Assembly (NCBI RefSeq): GCF_963678635.1
Contig: NC_087068.1
Span: 3,970,001-4,034,000 of the forward strand
Origin: Symsagittifera roscoffensis
Taxonomy: Eukaryota; Xenacoelomorpha; Acoela; Convolutidae
Direction: 5' to 3'
Length of the DNA stretch: 64,000 nucleotides
Part shown: positions 11,247 through 21,814 of the stretch, piece after piece
How positions within the stretch are numbered: position 1 is the stretch's first letter
How the letters are laid out: every line of letters begins with the position of its first letter
Position numbers and translations under genes: made by a program
Notes under the pieces: model-generated
The model's input: the letters and a program-made list of their open reading frames with translations, nothing else
Databases searched by the model: none
What the model was told of the DNA's origin: nothing

Positions 11247-12072
11247 ATGAATTCTTTTACTATTGAGCTAGTTTCTTAAGCTTCTTCTAATTGTTATCCG
11301 AATAATAGTCTTGGTTCCTTCAAAAAATTTCTACCGGAACAAATACACCTAAAAGGAGAATGGGAGGTTGCTATTTCAGAAATATCGTACCCTTCATTGT
11401 ACCAAAACGTTACCGAGGGAAAGTTTATTTTCATAGACGGACGAGAAAGTCCTGAGGAAAAAAGAAAAATTCAACCGATGCATATTGAACCTGGATTCAA
11501 TCCAAGTATTGTTGATATAGTTGTAGCCATGGCTGACAAAGTTCGAAAACGTATAGGCGCACAAAAATATGAATATAACGGAATTTATGTATCAGTAGAT
11601 AAGATTACACAAAAAATTGCCTTTCATTTACCTGAGGATCAATCAGTGTTTATAATTCAGAGTGCTGATTTGATTCACATTGTTGGTTGTGATTTATAAC
11701 AAAATTAGACAGGTGTTATAATGAAAGAAAAATGAACACATTATCCTCAGTATTTTAACGACATTATAAGAATACATTCTCTAATGAATTATAGTGATAT
11801 TATAGAATATAATATAGTAGACGATACAAAAACTCCTTTTCTGCGTTGTTTTCCTTTCATTTCCAAAGTAAAATATGGAGAAATTATACCTACAGGACAG
11901 TACATGATTTATCAATCCTTTACAAATCTGCAATTTTAAAATTTTTAAAAAAATTTTCCTACAGCATAAAGAGAGAACTAAGGGATACTGCAGGTGAAAA
12001 ATTCCTTTTGTGTCCGTAGGAGTTACACGAGTTGTTCTCTTGTTTCGCATGATTTCGGATAATCATTTTTGA
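11247..12072 (+). pseudogene. Candidate minor capsid (penton-like) protein
   Basis: ATG at 11247 (MNSFTIELVS, then a stop at codon 11), followed by the long open part containing LPEQIHLKGEWEVAISEISY, SLYQNVTEGKFIFIDGRE, IQPMHIEPGFNPSIVDIVVA and SVFIIQSADLIHIVGCDL. It then runs through several stops to the TGA at 12072. The homologue in copy 2 is 29278-30102 on the minus strand. It sits between integrase and major capsid. The call to a minor capsid rests on gene order and my memory of this protein in other Polintons. No jelly-roll fold can be seen directly. Confidence 0.5.
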
Positions 12073-12377
12073 TTTATACTTCATACGAAAATGTTGCTCG
12101 AAGTTCAGCTATTTTTCCTATTTTTCTTGGACATGCGAGACAACCTGGAAGAAGTTTTGGTGCTCTTGCACAAACGCTTGGGATAACTGCAATTTCCTTT
12201 ATTAAAAAATATATAGTCCCAGCTTCAAGAAGAATCGGAGCAGATTTATTTGAAATTGCTGCTCCAGAGAATGGAGAAGTTGTCAAAGGACAAAAAAAAC
12301 GCAAAACATTTGCAAAACATGCTGTAACAAAATCAATTCGAAAACATTTGGGAGGTGGAAAAAAAATTCAAGCGTAG
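12069..12377 (+). CDS. Small Gly/Lys-rich basic late protein
   Basis: An open frame of about 100 residues overlapping the end of the previous gene. No ATG is visible at its start (the first codon is TTG), so the true start is uncertain. It contains FLGHARQPGRSFGALAQTLG, a hydrophobic segment ISFIKKYIVPASRRIGADLF and a very basic tail (KGQKKRKTFAKHAVTKSIRK). Copy 2 carries it at 29015-29281. Small basic proteins with an amphipathic segment next to capsid genes recall adenoviral core or membrane-lytic proteins. That comparison is only by type. Confidence 0.5.
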   Translation: MIYTSYENVARSSAIFPIFLGHARQPGRSFGALAQTLGITAISFIKKYIVPASRRIGADLFEIAAPENGEVVKGQKKRKTFAKHAVTKSIRKHLGGGKKIQA

Positions 12378-12414
12378 AACAAGAAGCGCCATTTTTCAAA
12401 AAGTAATTCAAAAT

Positions 12415-13263
12415 TTAGTCGCTCTCGCGAAGACATTTTTGGCACGGGTATAGTTTTGAAGAAAATCCGGAAGCATCTGATATGCATCCATTCACTGATA
12501 AAGCGAATTTTTGGGATCAGGGATAATTTTTTCACTCTATGGGAGGCTCACCATTGACTTGTTTACTTGTGAAAAATTATCGCTACCAAAAACCAAAGTT
12601 CGAATTAAACTTATTCGAGCTAGATCTAATTTTTATAAGATGTCTGATAATCCTCATGTTAGTCTGAAAATTGTTGATTGTTCACTGTTTACAAGAAGAT
12701 TTTTAGTAGCTGAACTAAATCATCAATATTTGCAATGAAATCTGGAAAAAGAACCTGCTCATTACAATTACATGGAAACTATAGCAAGAACCTTTATCCC
12801 GTCAAAACCAGTTTGTTCAGGAAAATGTTTTCAATAAGGCCCCAATCAGAAGGATAGCTGTTGCAATGAATACAAATTCCGCTGTTGCGGGATCTTTTCA
12901 AGAAAATCTTTTCAATTATCAACAATTTCATTAGAATTATTCGGGTCGGAAGAGCAATTATTTCATTAGATACAACTTCTCCTTGTCGTTCCTTTGTTAC
13001 AACAATGAAAGCTATGCAGTTTAACGAAGAATTTCCAGCTCTTCCTATGGAAGATTTTTAAAATCTCTATATTCTAGTTTTCGGCTTGACTTCACTACAG
13101 GATGCAGCTGAACAGTTGCATTATCCAGAACTTAGTGGAGAAAGCTTGAGATTAGAAATATTTTTCCAATTTCTCTTGGAGCAAGTAACGGAATGATAGT
13201 CTTGGGAGAAAGACTGTCAAACATTCAATTTGACAATTTCGGAATATAGGCTAAAAACGTTTA
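12415..13263 (+). pseudogene. Major capsid protein, N-terminal third deleted
   Basis: The frame runs from the HGYSFEENPEASDMHP-like segment (near 12440) through SLYGRLTIDLFTCEKLSLPK, VRIKLIRARSNFYKMSDNPH and VSLKIVDCSLFTRRFLVAEL, then through broken frames to about 13263. Copy 2 (27909-28896) shows what is missing: the start MSTKKSSHFKGAFRILLKNF and the conserved LLHSVFSNCEVYFNKTLVYN region typical of double-jelly-roll Polinton capsids. In copy 1 the sequence jumps from the end of the small basic gene straight to HGYSFEEN, a deletion of about 0.5 kb. The C-terminal end is better kept here than in copy 2. Confidence 0.7.
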
Positions 13264-13389
13264 ATTTTTTCGAGTTTTCAGGTTCCTATAAGAATATTGT
13301 AACTTTTTTGGGACATTTTTTGTTATTATCTCTGTACCATCTATTTTATTTTTCTTCAGACCTAAAGCTCCAGAAAAAATAGAGAAGGA

Positions 13390-13999
13390 ATGCTGTTTAG
13401 TTTAATTGAAAACCCGAGATACTTCTTCAACCTAGACTGTAAAACAGTGTTCAATAAATTTTGCTCACTACATAAGGCATGTGTATGGGACTTTGTTGAT
13501 TTAATTCCTAAATGTGTGTAAGTCATTATTCTTTTTTTATCCTAAAGTACACTATCAAACTATCAATTCTTTTGGGTGTAAATCAGCCCAGAATTGTAAA
13601 GATGGATAATTTTTCACTTTTTTAAATTTTTTGAAAGAACTCCAGAGCTCAGGTTCAAGTATATGGGATCATACCCTTCTGATACAGTACCTCAACTAAC
13701 AAAATCGTCTTTTGCAGTTTTTAATTCAGCCCCAAGCATTGTAGATGAGAACACTGGATCATGATTGCTCGACTGGATAAAAATTACTACTTCGCTGATT
13801 CTTTGGGAAGAAAGAGATCAACTTACCCCATTTTGACAAAAAAGTATCGACGAATGGTTCCTCGAAAGCTTCAAAAGACTGATAATTTGTGTGGATTTTA
13901 CGCAATTTATTCAGCACTTCTTCTCTTAGATTCTTCCAGAAGAACTTGAATCATGATCATGATGTTTATATTTTGAATTTTATCAGTAATTTTATGTAA
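13390..13999 (+). pseudogene. Adenain-like cysteine protease
   Basis: Would mature capsid proteins. The ATG at 13390 starts MLFSLIENPRYFFNLDCKTV and runs to ACVWDFVDLIPKCV, where a stop follows inside a GTAAGT...AG-like stretch. The catalytic core follows: His in EHWIMIARLDKNYYFADSLG and Cys in KTDNLCGFYAIYSALLLL. The order His, Asp/Asn, Cys is that of adenovirus-type proteases. It is the last gene before the terminal region, as in copy 2 (27252-27884). The core is uninterrupted, and the N-terminal part is separated from it by stops and frameshifts. Confidence 0.75.
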
Positions 14000-15129
14000 A
14001 AGTGCATTTTCGCTAATTTTTCGCAGTAATTTTACTATACGATGTAATGAATTGTTTGATTTTTTATGAAAATTAACTCTTTATATTCCTTATTTATTCA
14101 ACAAAAAGGCACTTAGCAACTAACCTTCTGATGAAATACGGAGAATGATGATGGAATATGGAGGTTGTAGTCCCCCTATTGGAAGAATTAACGATAAATT
14201 AACGAGTAGATAAATTTACGAAAATTGTAACCAACTTCTAGTAAATTGTATAATTTTCTTAAAAGTTTACCCTGAGAAAGATGGAAAATTTTTTTTACAA
14301 AAATATCAGACACAAAAAAACTATGATACTACATTTTTCTCATTGTAAACTTTTACCGTGGCAGAGCTATTGTTAAATTTGGATGATAGTTTTTTGGAAA
14401 ATTTGGAAATTTCAAAGACTTTTTTAAAGATTAAAGACAAAGTGATAAAAGAAAACTGGAACGAATCGTAGCAAGAAATATGACAGAATAAACAAAACAG
14501 CTGAGGTAAAAATAAGCACAAGATAAAAATATCTGATTGGTCGAAACTTAGAAATTTTTGCATAATTTTATCTTAGTTCCAATGAAAAGTTCATGCAATT
14601 TTGGTTGGATGTATTTCATTTTTTTAATGAAAATTTAAGATTTTAATCTCTCAAGAATGTAATTCACGCTTCATTAACTCTGTGAGAACTGCTAATATGC
14701 ATCTGTCATATGGTCGTGGACTAATTATGTGAAAAAAACAAAACAAGTCATAAAATTAAGAAGTATAATGAACCTGTCATCCGTTCTCCAGATAACTTGG
14801 GGAATAAAAGATGAAGCGGGATATAAAAGTAATCAACTGTGAATAAATTCCCCCGATATCCCGTGGACTGGAATAATTAACCTGTCAGAGATAATCCCCT
14901 CTCGACAATTTTCCCCAGATAACCTGAGGGAATATAAATAAGATGAAATAAGAATTTGAAAGATTCTTTCGAGAAAAAAATTCTGTGATATATTAGTTTA
15001 TGATCTCATACACTAAATCGAAACTTTATTTTTTGTCAAAACTTACTATAAGAAACTTACCGTCCATCAAAGTTTTTTTGATTTTTCAAGATGGAAATGT
15101 TTTTCAAGATAAAAATATACTTGCATAAA
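14000..15129. other. Non-coding terminal region of Polinton copy 1
   Basis: AT-rich, with no convincing gene. It is homologous in inverted orientation to 26321-27250 of copy 2; for example, the stretch around 14560-14720 with TTCATGCAATTTTGGTTGG recurs near 26640-26700. The open frame over 14321-14563 has no match in coding style and is treated as chance. Confidence 0.6.
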
Positions 15130-15487
15130 AAACTTTAAAACTTTTCAAAACATTTTCTGAAAATTACCATCTGAAACTATGACCAACCTAATACACTGGA
15201 ATATCTTTTCCCACGTAATACACCAATAATACTTTCCCATTAGGTAACGCGCGCCGAGATTTTTGGGAAAAAACTAGACATTTCCACACAAAAACCAAAA
15301 ATTTTTTTTACCATTATCTTACCATCACACAAACCATGAAACCTTACTATTGGTATTCCCTATCTTAATACATTGTAGACTGTATAACCTATCAAAATAC
15401 AAAGCTGGGTGACCGGTTGTTCGACTCCCTATCTTAATATATGGGAGTCACCCACCTCCCCCCTGATCGCCTCACTCTTCTACTACT
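15130..15487. repeat. Right terminal inverted repeat of Polinton copy 1
   Basis: Contains the same sub-motifs as the TIRs of copy 2: CTATCTTAATACATTG, TTACCATCTGAAAC and a terminal GAGTCACCCACCTCCCCCC block, ending CTTCTACTACT. The next six bases (15488-15493, TAGCTA) would be the target duplication, whose partner is outside the window. The outermost 60 bp differ strongly from copy 2. Confidence 0.7.
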
Positions 15488-15493
15488 TAGCTA

Positions 15494-17216
15494 AATATCA
15501 GATTTAGCCTTGTCATTCAGATAAGACGATATTATGATGTATAAGACTCACATGAAAACTGATGATATTAGATCTACAAATCTTTTGTATACAGATATAG
15601 GAAGTTTCAGGTCTAAAAAAAATCCGATTTCTGTGGGTCACCATTCTTTTTAGTTGTTAAAAACAGTTGCAGCCCATCATTGTGTGAGGCCTCTAAAGAA
15701 TTAAATATCAACGTTTTATTCCTACATACCATAACAATTCACGTATGAATACAAACAAAACCGTTCCCAAGCCAAGAAACTTCTTTCATTGCTGAGCGAA
15801 AGGAGGGATGTTCAAAACAAATTATTCTCGAATGATAAGGGAGTGGTTTCAAGACAAACAGAACTTATGGATAGGAAGCTGCATAAGAAAACTTAACTTT
15901 TTCCCGAGCTCATACCAAAAGTTACACGATACACAGCAAAATTATTATACAACAATTTCAAGCATTTGACTTAACAAAGTTATCGATTAGGGTACACAAA
16001 GTTCTTGATTTTTGCTTTTATGCAAGAAAATTAATATACAGAACTTTAAAGCGTTTGACGTACCAAAATTTATTGATCGGTTTGTCGAAAATCAAAGTTT
16101 TATCCAAAATCTACGTTAATGAATGCTGAAAAATTAATCATTGAACAACAAAATTGATGCACAATTGTCATTAAAAACGAAATGCTAAGCGTCGAAATCT
16201 TTTAGAAAATATTTGAGATGTCTCTGGGAATAGATGAGAATTTCGTGACAACGATTATTGTAAAAGGGTCAAATGCCGATCATTCAGTTTCAATTTTTTG
16301 TTGAAATTAACAGTTTATCTTCTTCCGGAAAAAGTTCCAACAAAACTTTTCTACGAAGAAAATGATTAAAGACATCAGTTTAGTGTGATTCATTGTTAAT
16401 CGACTTTATTAAATTTTCTTAAAAGAAATTGATTTTTCTTCTACTAATATCATTTTTGTTCTTCAAAAACCCATGAAAAACTTTGTTTTTTGTTCATGTA
16501 GATTTTGGGGATTTCTTCTCAAGTGGTCCTTTTGGAAATGAATTCAGCTGGGCGACCGAGATTCACTACTATCTACAATCCAGAAAGGGTTAAATTTGTG
16601 GCAACCATTCTGTACTGCTCTATGTTGCTTGCCCCTTCTGCGTATTGTTCTTCGCGCTGTCTCGGCCATACAGTCGTAATGATTTTCAAATTTAAATTAC
16701 TTCAAATGATTATACGTCCTGTTAGAGAGGGCTCTGAATGGCCACGATATAGTCTATCAGTCTAATCGAAGGGAAAGGGTCTGTAATTTTTTGGGCAATT
16801 GCTTGATTGCAAGTTAACTTCCACTAAATTCACTAACACTAAACTATTCTCTCTCTCTAGACAAGCTTTGATGAGAACCAATCATCTACTTTTTCTGTTA
16901 GAACTGTTCTCTTACTCTGAAAACCAACTACTCAATTCGCTAGCAAAAATTGTTCTAATTCTTACAGGCTCTTCGGTACTTTCCATTTTTTTAAATCTTT
17001 CTTTACACCTAGTTTTAGTTAAGTCAGTCTATCAGTCACGACAACCGCTTAAATCACCCATCCGCACATGTTTAAGACTATATCACTCCCCCTGTCAACT
17101 CTGCCACGTGCCAAGTTCGCTTTCTTTTATCAATCTTTTCACGCTTATTAGATACCCGGTATGCTGTAGGTGTCGAAATTTGACCAAGCAAACAAATTTC
17201 ATAGGATTCTAATCAG
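15494..17216. other. Host or unclassified DNA, no gene recognised
   Basis: Non-repetitive, moderately AT-rich. Short open frames at 16505-16765 and 16799-17212 have no recognisable motif and are rich in stop-poor pyrimidine tracts. I see no splice structure or family resemblance. Confidence 0.4.
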
Positions 17217-17438
17217 CTAATTCCTGATCTCAGTGACTTCAGCCCTCGAGTTCAACTCAAACTCCAAACCATGCTTTGTGTACTCAATGACCCTCTCAAG
17301 GTCTTTTTTTTTAATTATCTCGTTAACGTTCCGACCTCCCAAGGGTATGTGGAGACCCTTTTCATGGTTAGCTAATTCATTCCAAGCATCTAAAATTTTG
17401 ATCGATACTCTATTCCAACCCCGACCTTCTAGCTGTCA
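17217..17438 (-). CDS. Short protein-like open frame, unknown
   Basis: About 73 codons open on the minus strand, from a TGA at about 17439 to a TAG at 17217-17219, with no ATG at the upstream end. It includes WNRVSIKILDAWNELANHEK, GLHIPLGGRNVNEIIKKKDL and ERVIEYTKHGLEFELNSRAE. The composition (alternating charged and hydrophobic residues, two Trp) is more protein-like than its neighbours, and it lies in a GC-richer stretch. It could be an exon or an old transposon fragment. No family recognised. Confidence 0.25.
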
Positions 17439-18880
17439 GGTGAACGTAATTTGTCTATTAGGGGTCAAATTAAACTAAAAAGTCACCTCCGGGGAGCCAA
17501 GTAACTTACCCGTCCGTTCATTCTGTTTAGGAGACCTAATTCTCATGCTGCGTTCCTATTACTATCAATTTCTTCTGGAATTAATTTTCTTTGGTCTAGT
17601 TGAATTGCTATTAATAGATCATTCGCCAAGCTAAACTGACACCAATGTTTACCAAGTTCACTTTGAAATAACTCTATTACCTCAAGGTTGCTTTATAATA
17701 CTCTTCCTCTACCAGCTTCTGCTCTACTTCCGAATATATGAGCTCCCAACTTCTAGCAAGGTGACGCACTCTCATTTCCGGGGCTTACGCCACTTTCTGA
17801 TGTTAATCTCGGGGTTTTCTATGCAGTTTTGGTGTCGAAACGCCCAAAAGGTCAATTTGAGATTTGAGGTCACCCAGGGGTTAACCGGGGCCAAACTTCC
17901 ATATTTGGGTTCAGAACCCCATATAAACTCCATTTTTATCTCATTAATACTTCACAAGTTATCCCCTTTCTATGGCACATTATCGTTTTTTCCGGGAAAA
18001 GGCTATTAACACCGGAAGGAGTCACTGAAAGGAGTCACCGGAGGGTTTTTACTCATAAGGGGTCTTTTTTCGGGGTTCGTATCTTTTGTCAATTGCTGCA
18101 ATAAAAATATCATACCACCGTTTCTCATTTTGCATGAATGGCCTCCTTCCGGTCTAAGGGTTGTTTTTTCAACTGCTAATAACTTCCGCTGGATTTAGTT
18201 CAAATTATAACACAAGATGTATCTTAACATTACCTATCATCCTTTCAAGTTTCATCTCCCTGTGATCATTGGAGGCCGAGAAATGACTTCCAGAATTCAG
18301 GGGTAGGTTTGTTTACTTAGGGCAAAAAACCGGAAGTATGGGTCCTAGGAGTCTGGGGTCCCTCAACTAGGCCTACAGAATAGTAAAGTTTGAGCCCGAT
18401 ACCGCCTGAGTGGTCCCGTTTTGCGTACGCCCGCCTCAAATCATCTCTAGTATTGCTCCTCTGAATTTCATAACATTAGCTTCCTTAGTTCCGATTTTGG
18501 AGGAGGGTTCGCCGACTTTGTAAAATTTTATTTTCTGGCATAGGAGAGACGATATCTTAGAAGAATGGACTATTTTGAGCTCGACCCTTTGTTTGCTGTA
18601 CTACTTAAGCTAATGACGAATCAATCTTACGCTCAGGTCACTATAGCATGTAATACGGTAGAATCACCAATTCTACAGTTGACACAAATCCTTTATAGTC
18701 TATTTTAATGCAGAACAGTTTGTTTAATGGACTCACACTCTTTTTCGGCAAAACTATGTTGCAAAGTTTCGCAAAAACCGAATATGAGTAATAAAGTTTT
18801 CTGCAGAAAAACTACTGATTATAATAGGTTTTTGTGGAAAAAAAACTAACTCTGTAAACAACCTAACTTGAAACTATTAT
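17439..18880. other. GC-richer unclassified stretch
   Basis: No gene that I can support. It contains a short repeat of GGAGTCAC (about 18018-18040) and many GGGG/CCCC words. The open frame at 17761-18009 shows no motif. Confidence 0.4.
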
Positions 18881-18899
18881 GAATGTTTGTAAAAGTTTA

Positions 18900-20034
18900 C
18901 ATCCCCCATGTTTACCAACACCCAGGTGTTTACCAACCCCCCTTCCCTTCAAGGCGTTTGCCCGACGATTACCAACCCCACGAATGCGGTTTTTTTGTGG
19001 TTTCAGATAAATAAACAGGGGGGTACACGCATAAATGTACACGTTTACATATCCCTCACAGGGAATAAACTAGAGGTATTAAGACAAATTGGCCGGCGGG
19101 GGACGGGTAAACATGTAAGCGTGTGGCGAAGATCACAATAACGTTCAAAAATCAACAAAATTTCTGTATTCGGTTCATAATTTACTGAAGCAAAACAATG
19201 AAAAATCAGTCAAGTAATAAGAAATGACAAAGATGTTTGATTATAATTGAATGAAAGTCATCTATATTTTAACCAAAATCATCTTCAATTTGGTTCTTTT
19301 TTCTTTGCCCCAGAAAAATTTTACAAAGGAATAATTGCGTTTTTTAACAATCCCCAGTTTACCCAATCCCCCCACACACACTCACAGTTTACCCCTCCTA
19401 AGTTTACCCCACCCCCCATATTAGTTTAACCATCCACCATGGGCGTGTTACTGAACGTGGGGGAGGGTAAAATGGGGGGGGGGGGATAAAAATGGGGGAG
19501 GGTGGAACAAAAAACTTGAGTGAAAGTGTTAAAATGGAGATAATATACATCAACTGGGGCATGTGGGTTTAAACTGTAACTCGCGGGTTGGTTTTGGGGG
19601 TAAACTTTAGTAAACATGTGGGTGGGCGTAGGAATAAACGTGGGGGAGTGGGGGGGGGGGGGGGAGAAGGTTTGGGCAAATGCGGATGGAGGGCAAAGTG
19701 ATGGGGTGGGGGTTAATTTGAGGAGCTTAAGATTGCGAGGAGGCAGTGAGTAGCGCAGAAATGTTGCAAGTTTTGCAAACGATTTTGCAAAAAATTGTAT
19801 GATTATAATCCATTAAAATCAATTATAAAAAATTATGAGTGATTTTAAATGGATTATAATCCATTATAATGGCTTTTAATGGATTATGTTGTTAAAAAGT
19901 AATCAATTATATTGATAACATAATCAATTTTGTGGTCCAAACTTGCAAAAATATTGGATTATAATGACAAGATTTTAAATTAGTCTACAATTTTTTTTAT
20001 AATAATCGATTATTATCCATGGAACTCCGGTGCG
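18900..20034. mobile_element. Fragment of AT-ended, C/G-rich-core repeat family, right end at ~20034
   Basis: A C-rich and then G-rich core with GTTTACCCC-like words (18900-19740) is followed by a subterminal zone dense in ATTATAATCC/TAATCGATTA words, then a terminus ATCCATGGAACTCCGGTGCG. The same order in reverse complement occurs in the complete copy in the GTPase intron (51957-52810), whose end reads CCGCACAGGAGTTT. No protein is encoded. The left terminus here is not identifiable. Confidence 0.5.
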
Positions 20035-20211
20035 AGAGTGAGTCATCATAGTGTGATATCACTTCAAACCGACTTCATGAGATGACATTCGGGGACTAAA
20101 GGATAGTTTCTTGCGGATGTTTCCAATTGTAGTTGTAATATTGTGTCCCTGTACCTTGATTTATTTTTCAACTAGCATAAGAACATAATCATTTTACGGC
20201 TTTTGAGAACT

Positions 20212-20755
20212 GGAATTTCATGGATAATAATAGATTATCCAGTCATTTTATAGTCAGGATCCACAAAACTACAAAAGTAATCGATTAGAATTCATTAAAA
20301 ATGGATCCAAACCATAATATTTTTTAAATCATTGAAATCATCAGTTATTTATAAACGATTATAATCGATTACTAATGGAAAATAAATAATAAAAAATTTT
20401 TTAATGTTTGGATAATGGAATTTTTTTGAATAAGTTTTGGTAAGTTTTGCAAATTTTGCAAGTTATTTCACTTCCTGTTTAGTGCAGTTGCCACAGATTA
20501 CGTTTTTTAAATCTAAATTTTTCACATGTTCTCTACTTTTTCAGTTTGGCAGTTTAACATTTTTTTCACTGTTATTTTTTCACCATCGCCATTTTAAAAA
20601 ATTATTATTTGCCCATTGCTCCTCCACCGACTGCCCCTCCCACGCCCACTACCCCTGGGACATGCATAAACCCCTGGAACATGCATAAGCCCCAGGGACA
20701 TGCATAAACCCCTGGGATATGCATAAACCCCAGGGACATGCATAAACCCCTGGGA
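20212..20755. mobile_element. Left half of AT-ended repeat family (duplication copy A)
   Basis: Begins ACTGGAATTTCATGGATAAT, matching the reverse complement of the 52810 end of the intron copy. It continues with TAATCGATTAGAATTCATTA, TTTGCAAGTTATTTCACTTC and the CATGCAT array up to a hAT terminus at 20756. The second copy is 21283-21814. Confidence 0.55.
20650..20755. repeat. GGGACATGCATAAACCCCT tandem array 1
   Basis: Five to six roughly 19-bp units with alternating CCCCTGGGA and CCCCAGGGA spacers and a palindromic ATGCAT centre. The equivalent array lies at 21735-21814, and a stray unit follows the hAT element at 22888-22912. Confidence 0.8.
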
Positions 20756-21061
20756 CAGGGGCGGATTTAGGGGGGGGGGCTTTGGGCCGGACGCCTCCCG
20801 CTCAGGAATATGACCCTAACGAATACCAAAGGTCCCCCTTTGAACAATTTACTTAATTTTATCAAATGGCGCCTTCACGCCGGTGTCTTTGGCCTTTATA
20901 TCAAAGAAAACTTGAGGTGTGAAAATTCAAGGGGTGAAAAACCGTCTTTTTTGAGGCCTCAAATTGGATCATTTTTGTTGACTCGAGGCAGGAATCTTCC
21001 AGCACGTACCTATCAACCTGCCTCATTCGCAGTGTATTTACCCCGTACAAAATTAGCTCAT
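20756..21061 (+). mobile_element. Truncated hAT 5' end (duplication copy A)
   Basis: Begins with the hAT terminus CAGGGGCGGATTTAGG and shares about 300 bp with the more complete element at 21815. It is cut off at the duplication junction near 21061, so it carries no transposase coding sequence. Confidence 0.7.
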
Positions 21062-21282
21062 TCTACAATTTTTTATTATAATCGATTATTATCCATAGAA
21101 CTCCGGTGCGAGAGTGAGTCATCACAGTGTGATATCACTTCGATGCGATTTCATGAGACGACTTTCGGTGACTAAAGGACAGTTTCTTGCGGATGTGTCC
21201 AATTGTAGTTCCAATATTTTGTCCCTGTACCTTGATTTATTTTTCAACTAGCTCAAAAACGTGATCAGTTTACGGCTTTTGA

Positions 21283-21814
21283 GAACTGGATTTTCATGGA
21301 TAATAATCGATTAACCTGTCATTTTATAGTCGGTATCCATAAAACTACAAAAGTAATCGATTAGAGTTCATTAAAAAAGGATCAAAACCCTAATATTTTT
21401 TAAATCATTAAAATCCATTATGATTAATTATAAACGATTATAATCGATTACAAATGGAATATAATCGCTGAATTTTTTAATCTTTGGATAAGGGATTTTT
21501 TTGAAAAGTTTTTGGTGAGTTTTGCAAATTTTGCAAGTTATTTCACTTCCTGTTTAGTGCATTTGCAACAGATTACGTTTTTTAAAAAATAAATTTTTCA
21601 CATGTTTTCTACTTTTTGAATTTGGCAGTTTAACATTTCATTTCACTGTTATTTTTTCACCATCGCCATTTTAAAAAATTACTATTTGCCCATTACGCCC
21701 CCAGCCGACTGCCGCTCCCACGCCCACTACCCCTGGGACATGCATAAACCCCAGGGACATGCATAAAACCCTTGGATATGCATAAACCCCAGGGACATGC
21801 ATAAGCCCCTGGGA
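21283..21814. mobile_element. Left half of AT-ended repeat family (duplication copy B)
   Basis: The duplicate of 20212-20755. Its CATGCAT array (21735-21814) supplied the target site CCCTGGGA (21807-21814) into which the hAT element inserted. The array resumes at 22888 after the insertion. Confidence 0.55.

Larger units (their letters stand above)
1..15487. mobile_element. Polinton/Maverick copy 1 (left end outside window)
   Basis: A self-synthesising virus-like DNA transposon. The sequence shows a leftward protein-primed DNA polymerase and a rightward block with packaging ATPase, retroviral-type integrase, capsid proteins and an adenovirus-type protease. That gene set defines Polintons. The right TIR ends at 15487 with the terminus TACTACT, which is also the right terminus of the second copy at 43891. 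The polymerase runs off the left edge, so the left TIR and the end of the polymerase are not in the window. Almost every gene carries stops or frameshifts, so the copy is a fossil. It lies in the opposite orientation to copy 2 (25956-43891). Confidence 0.9.
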
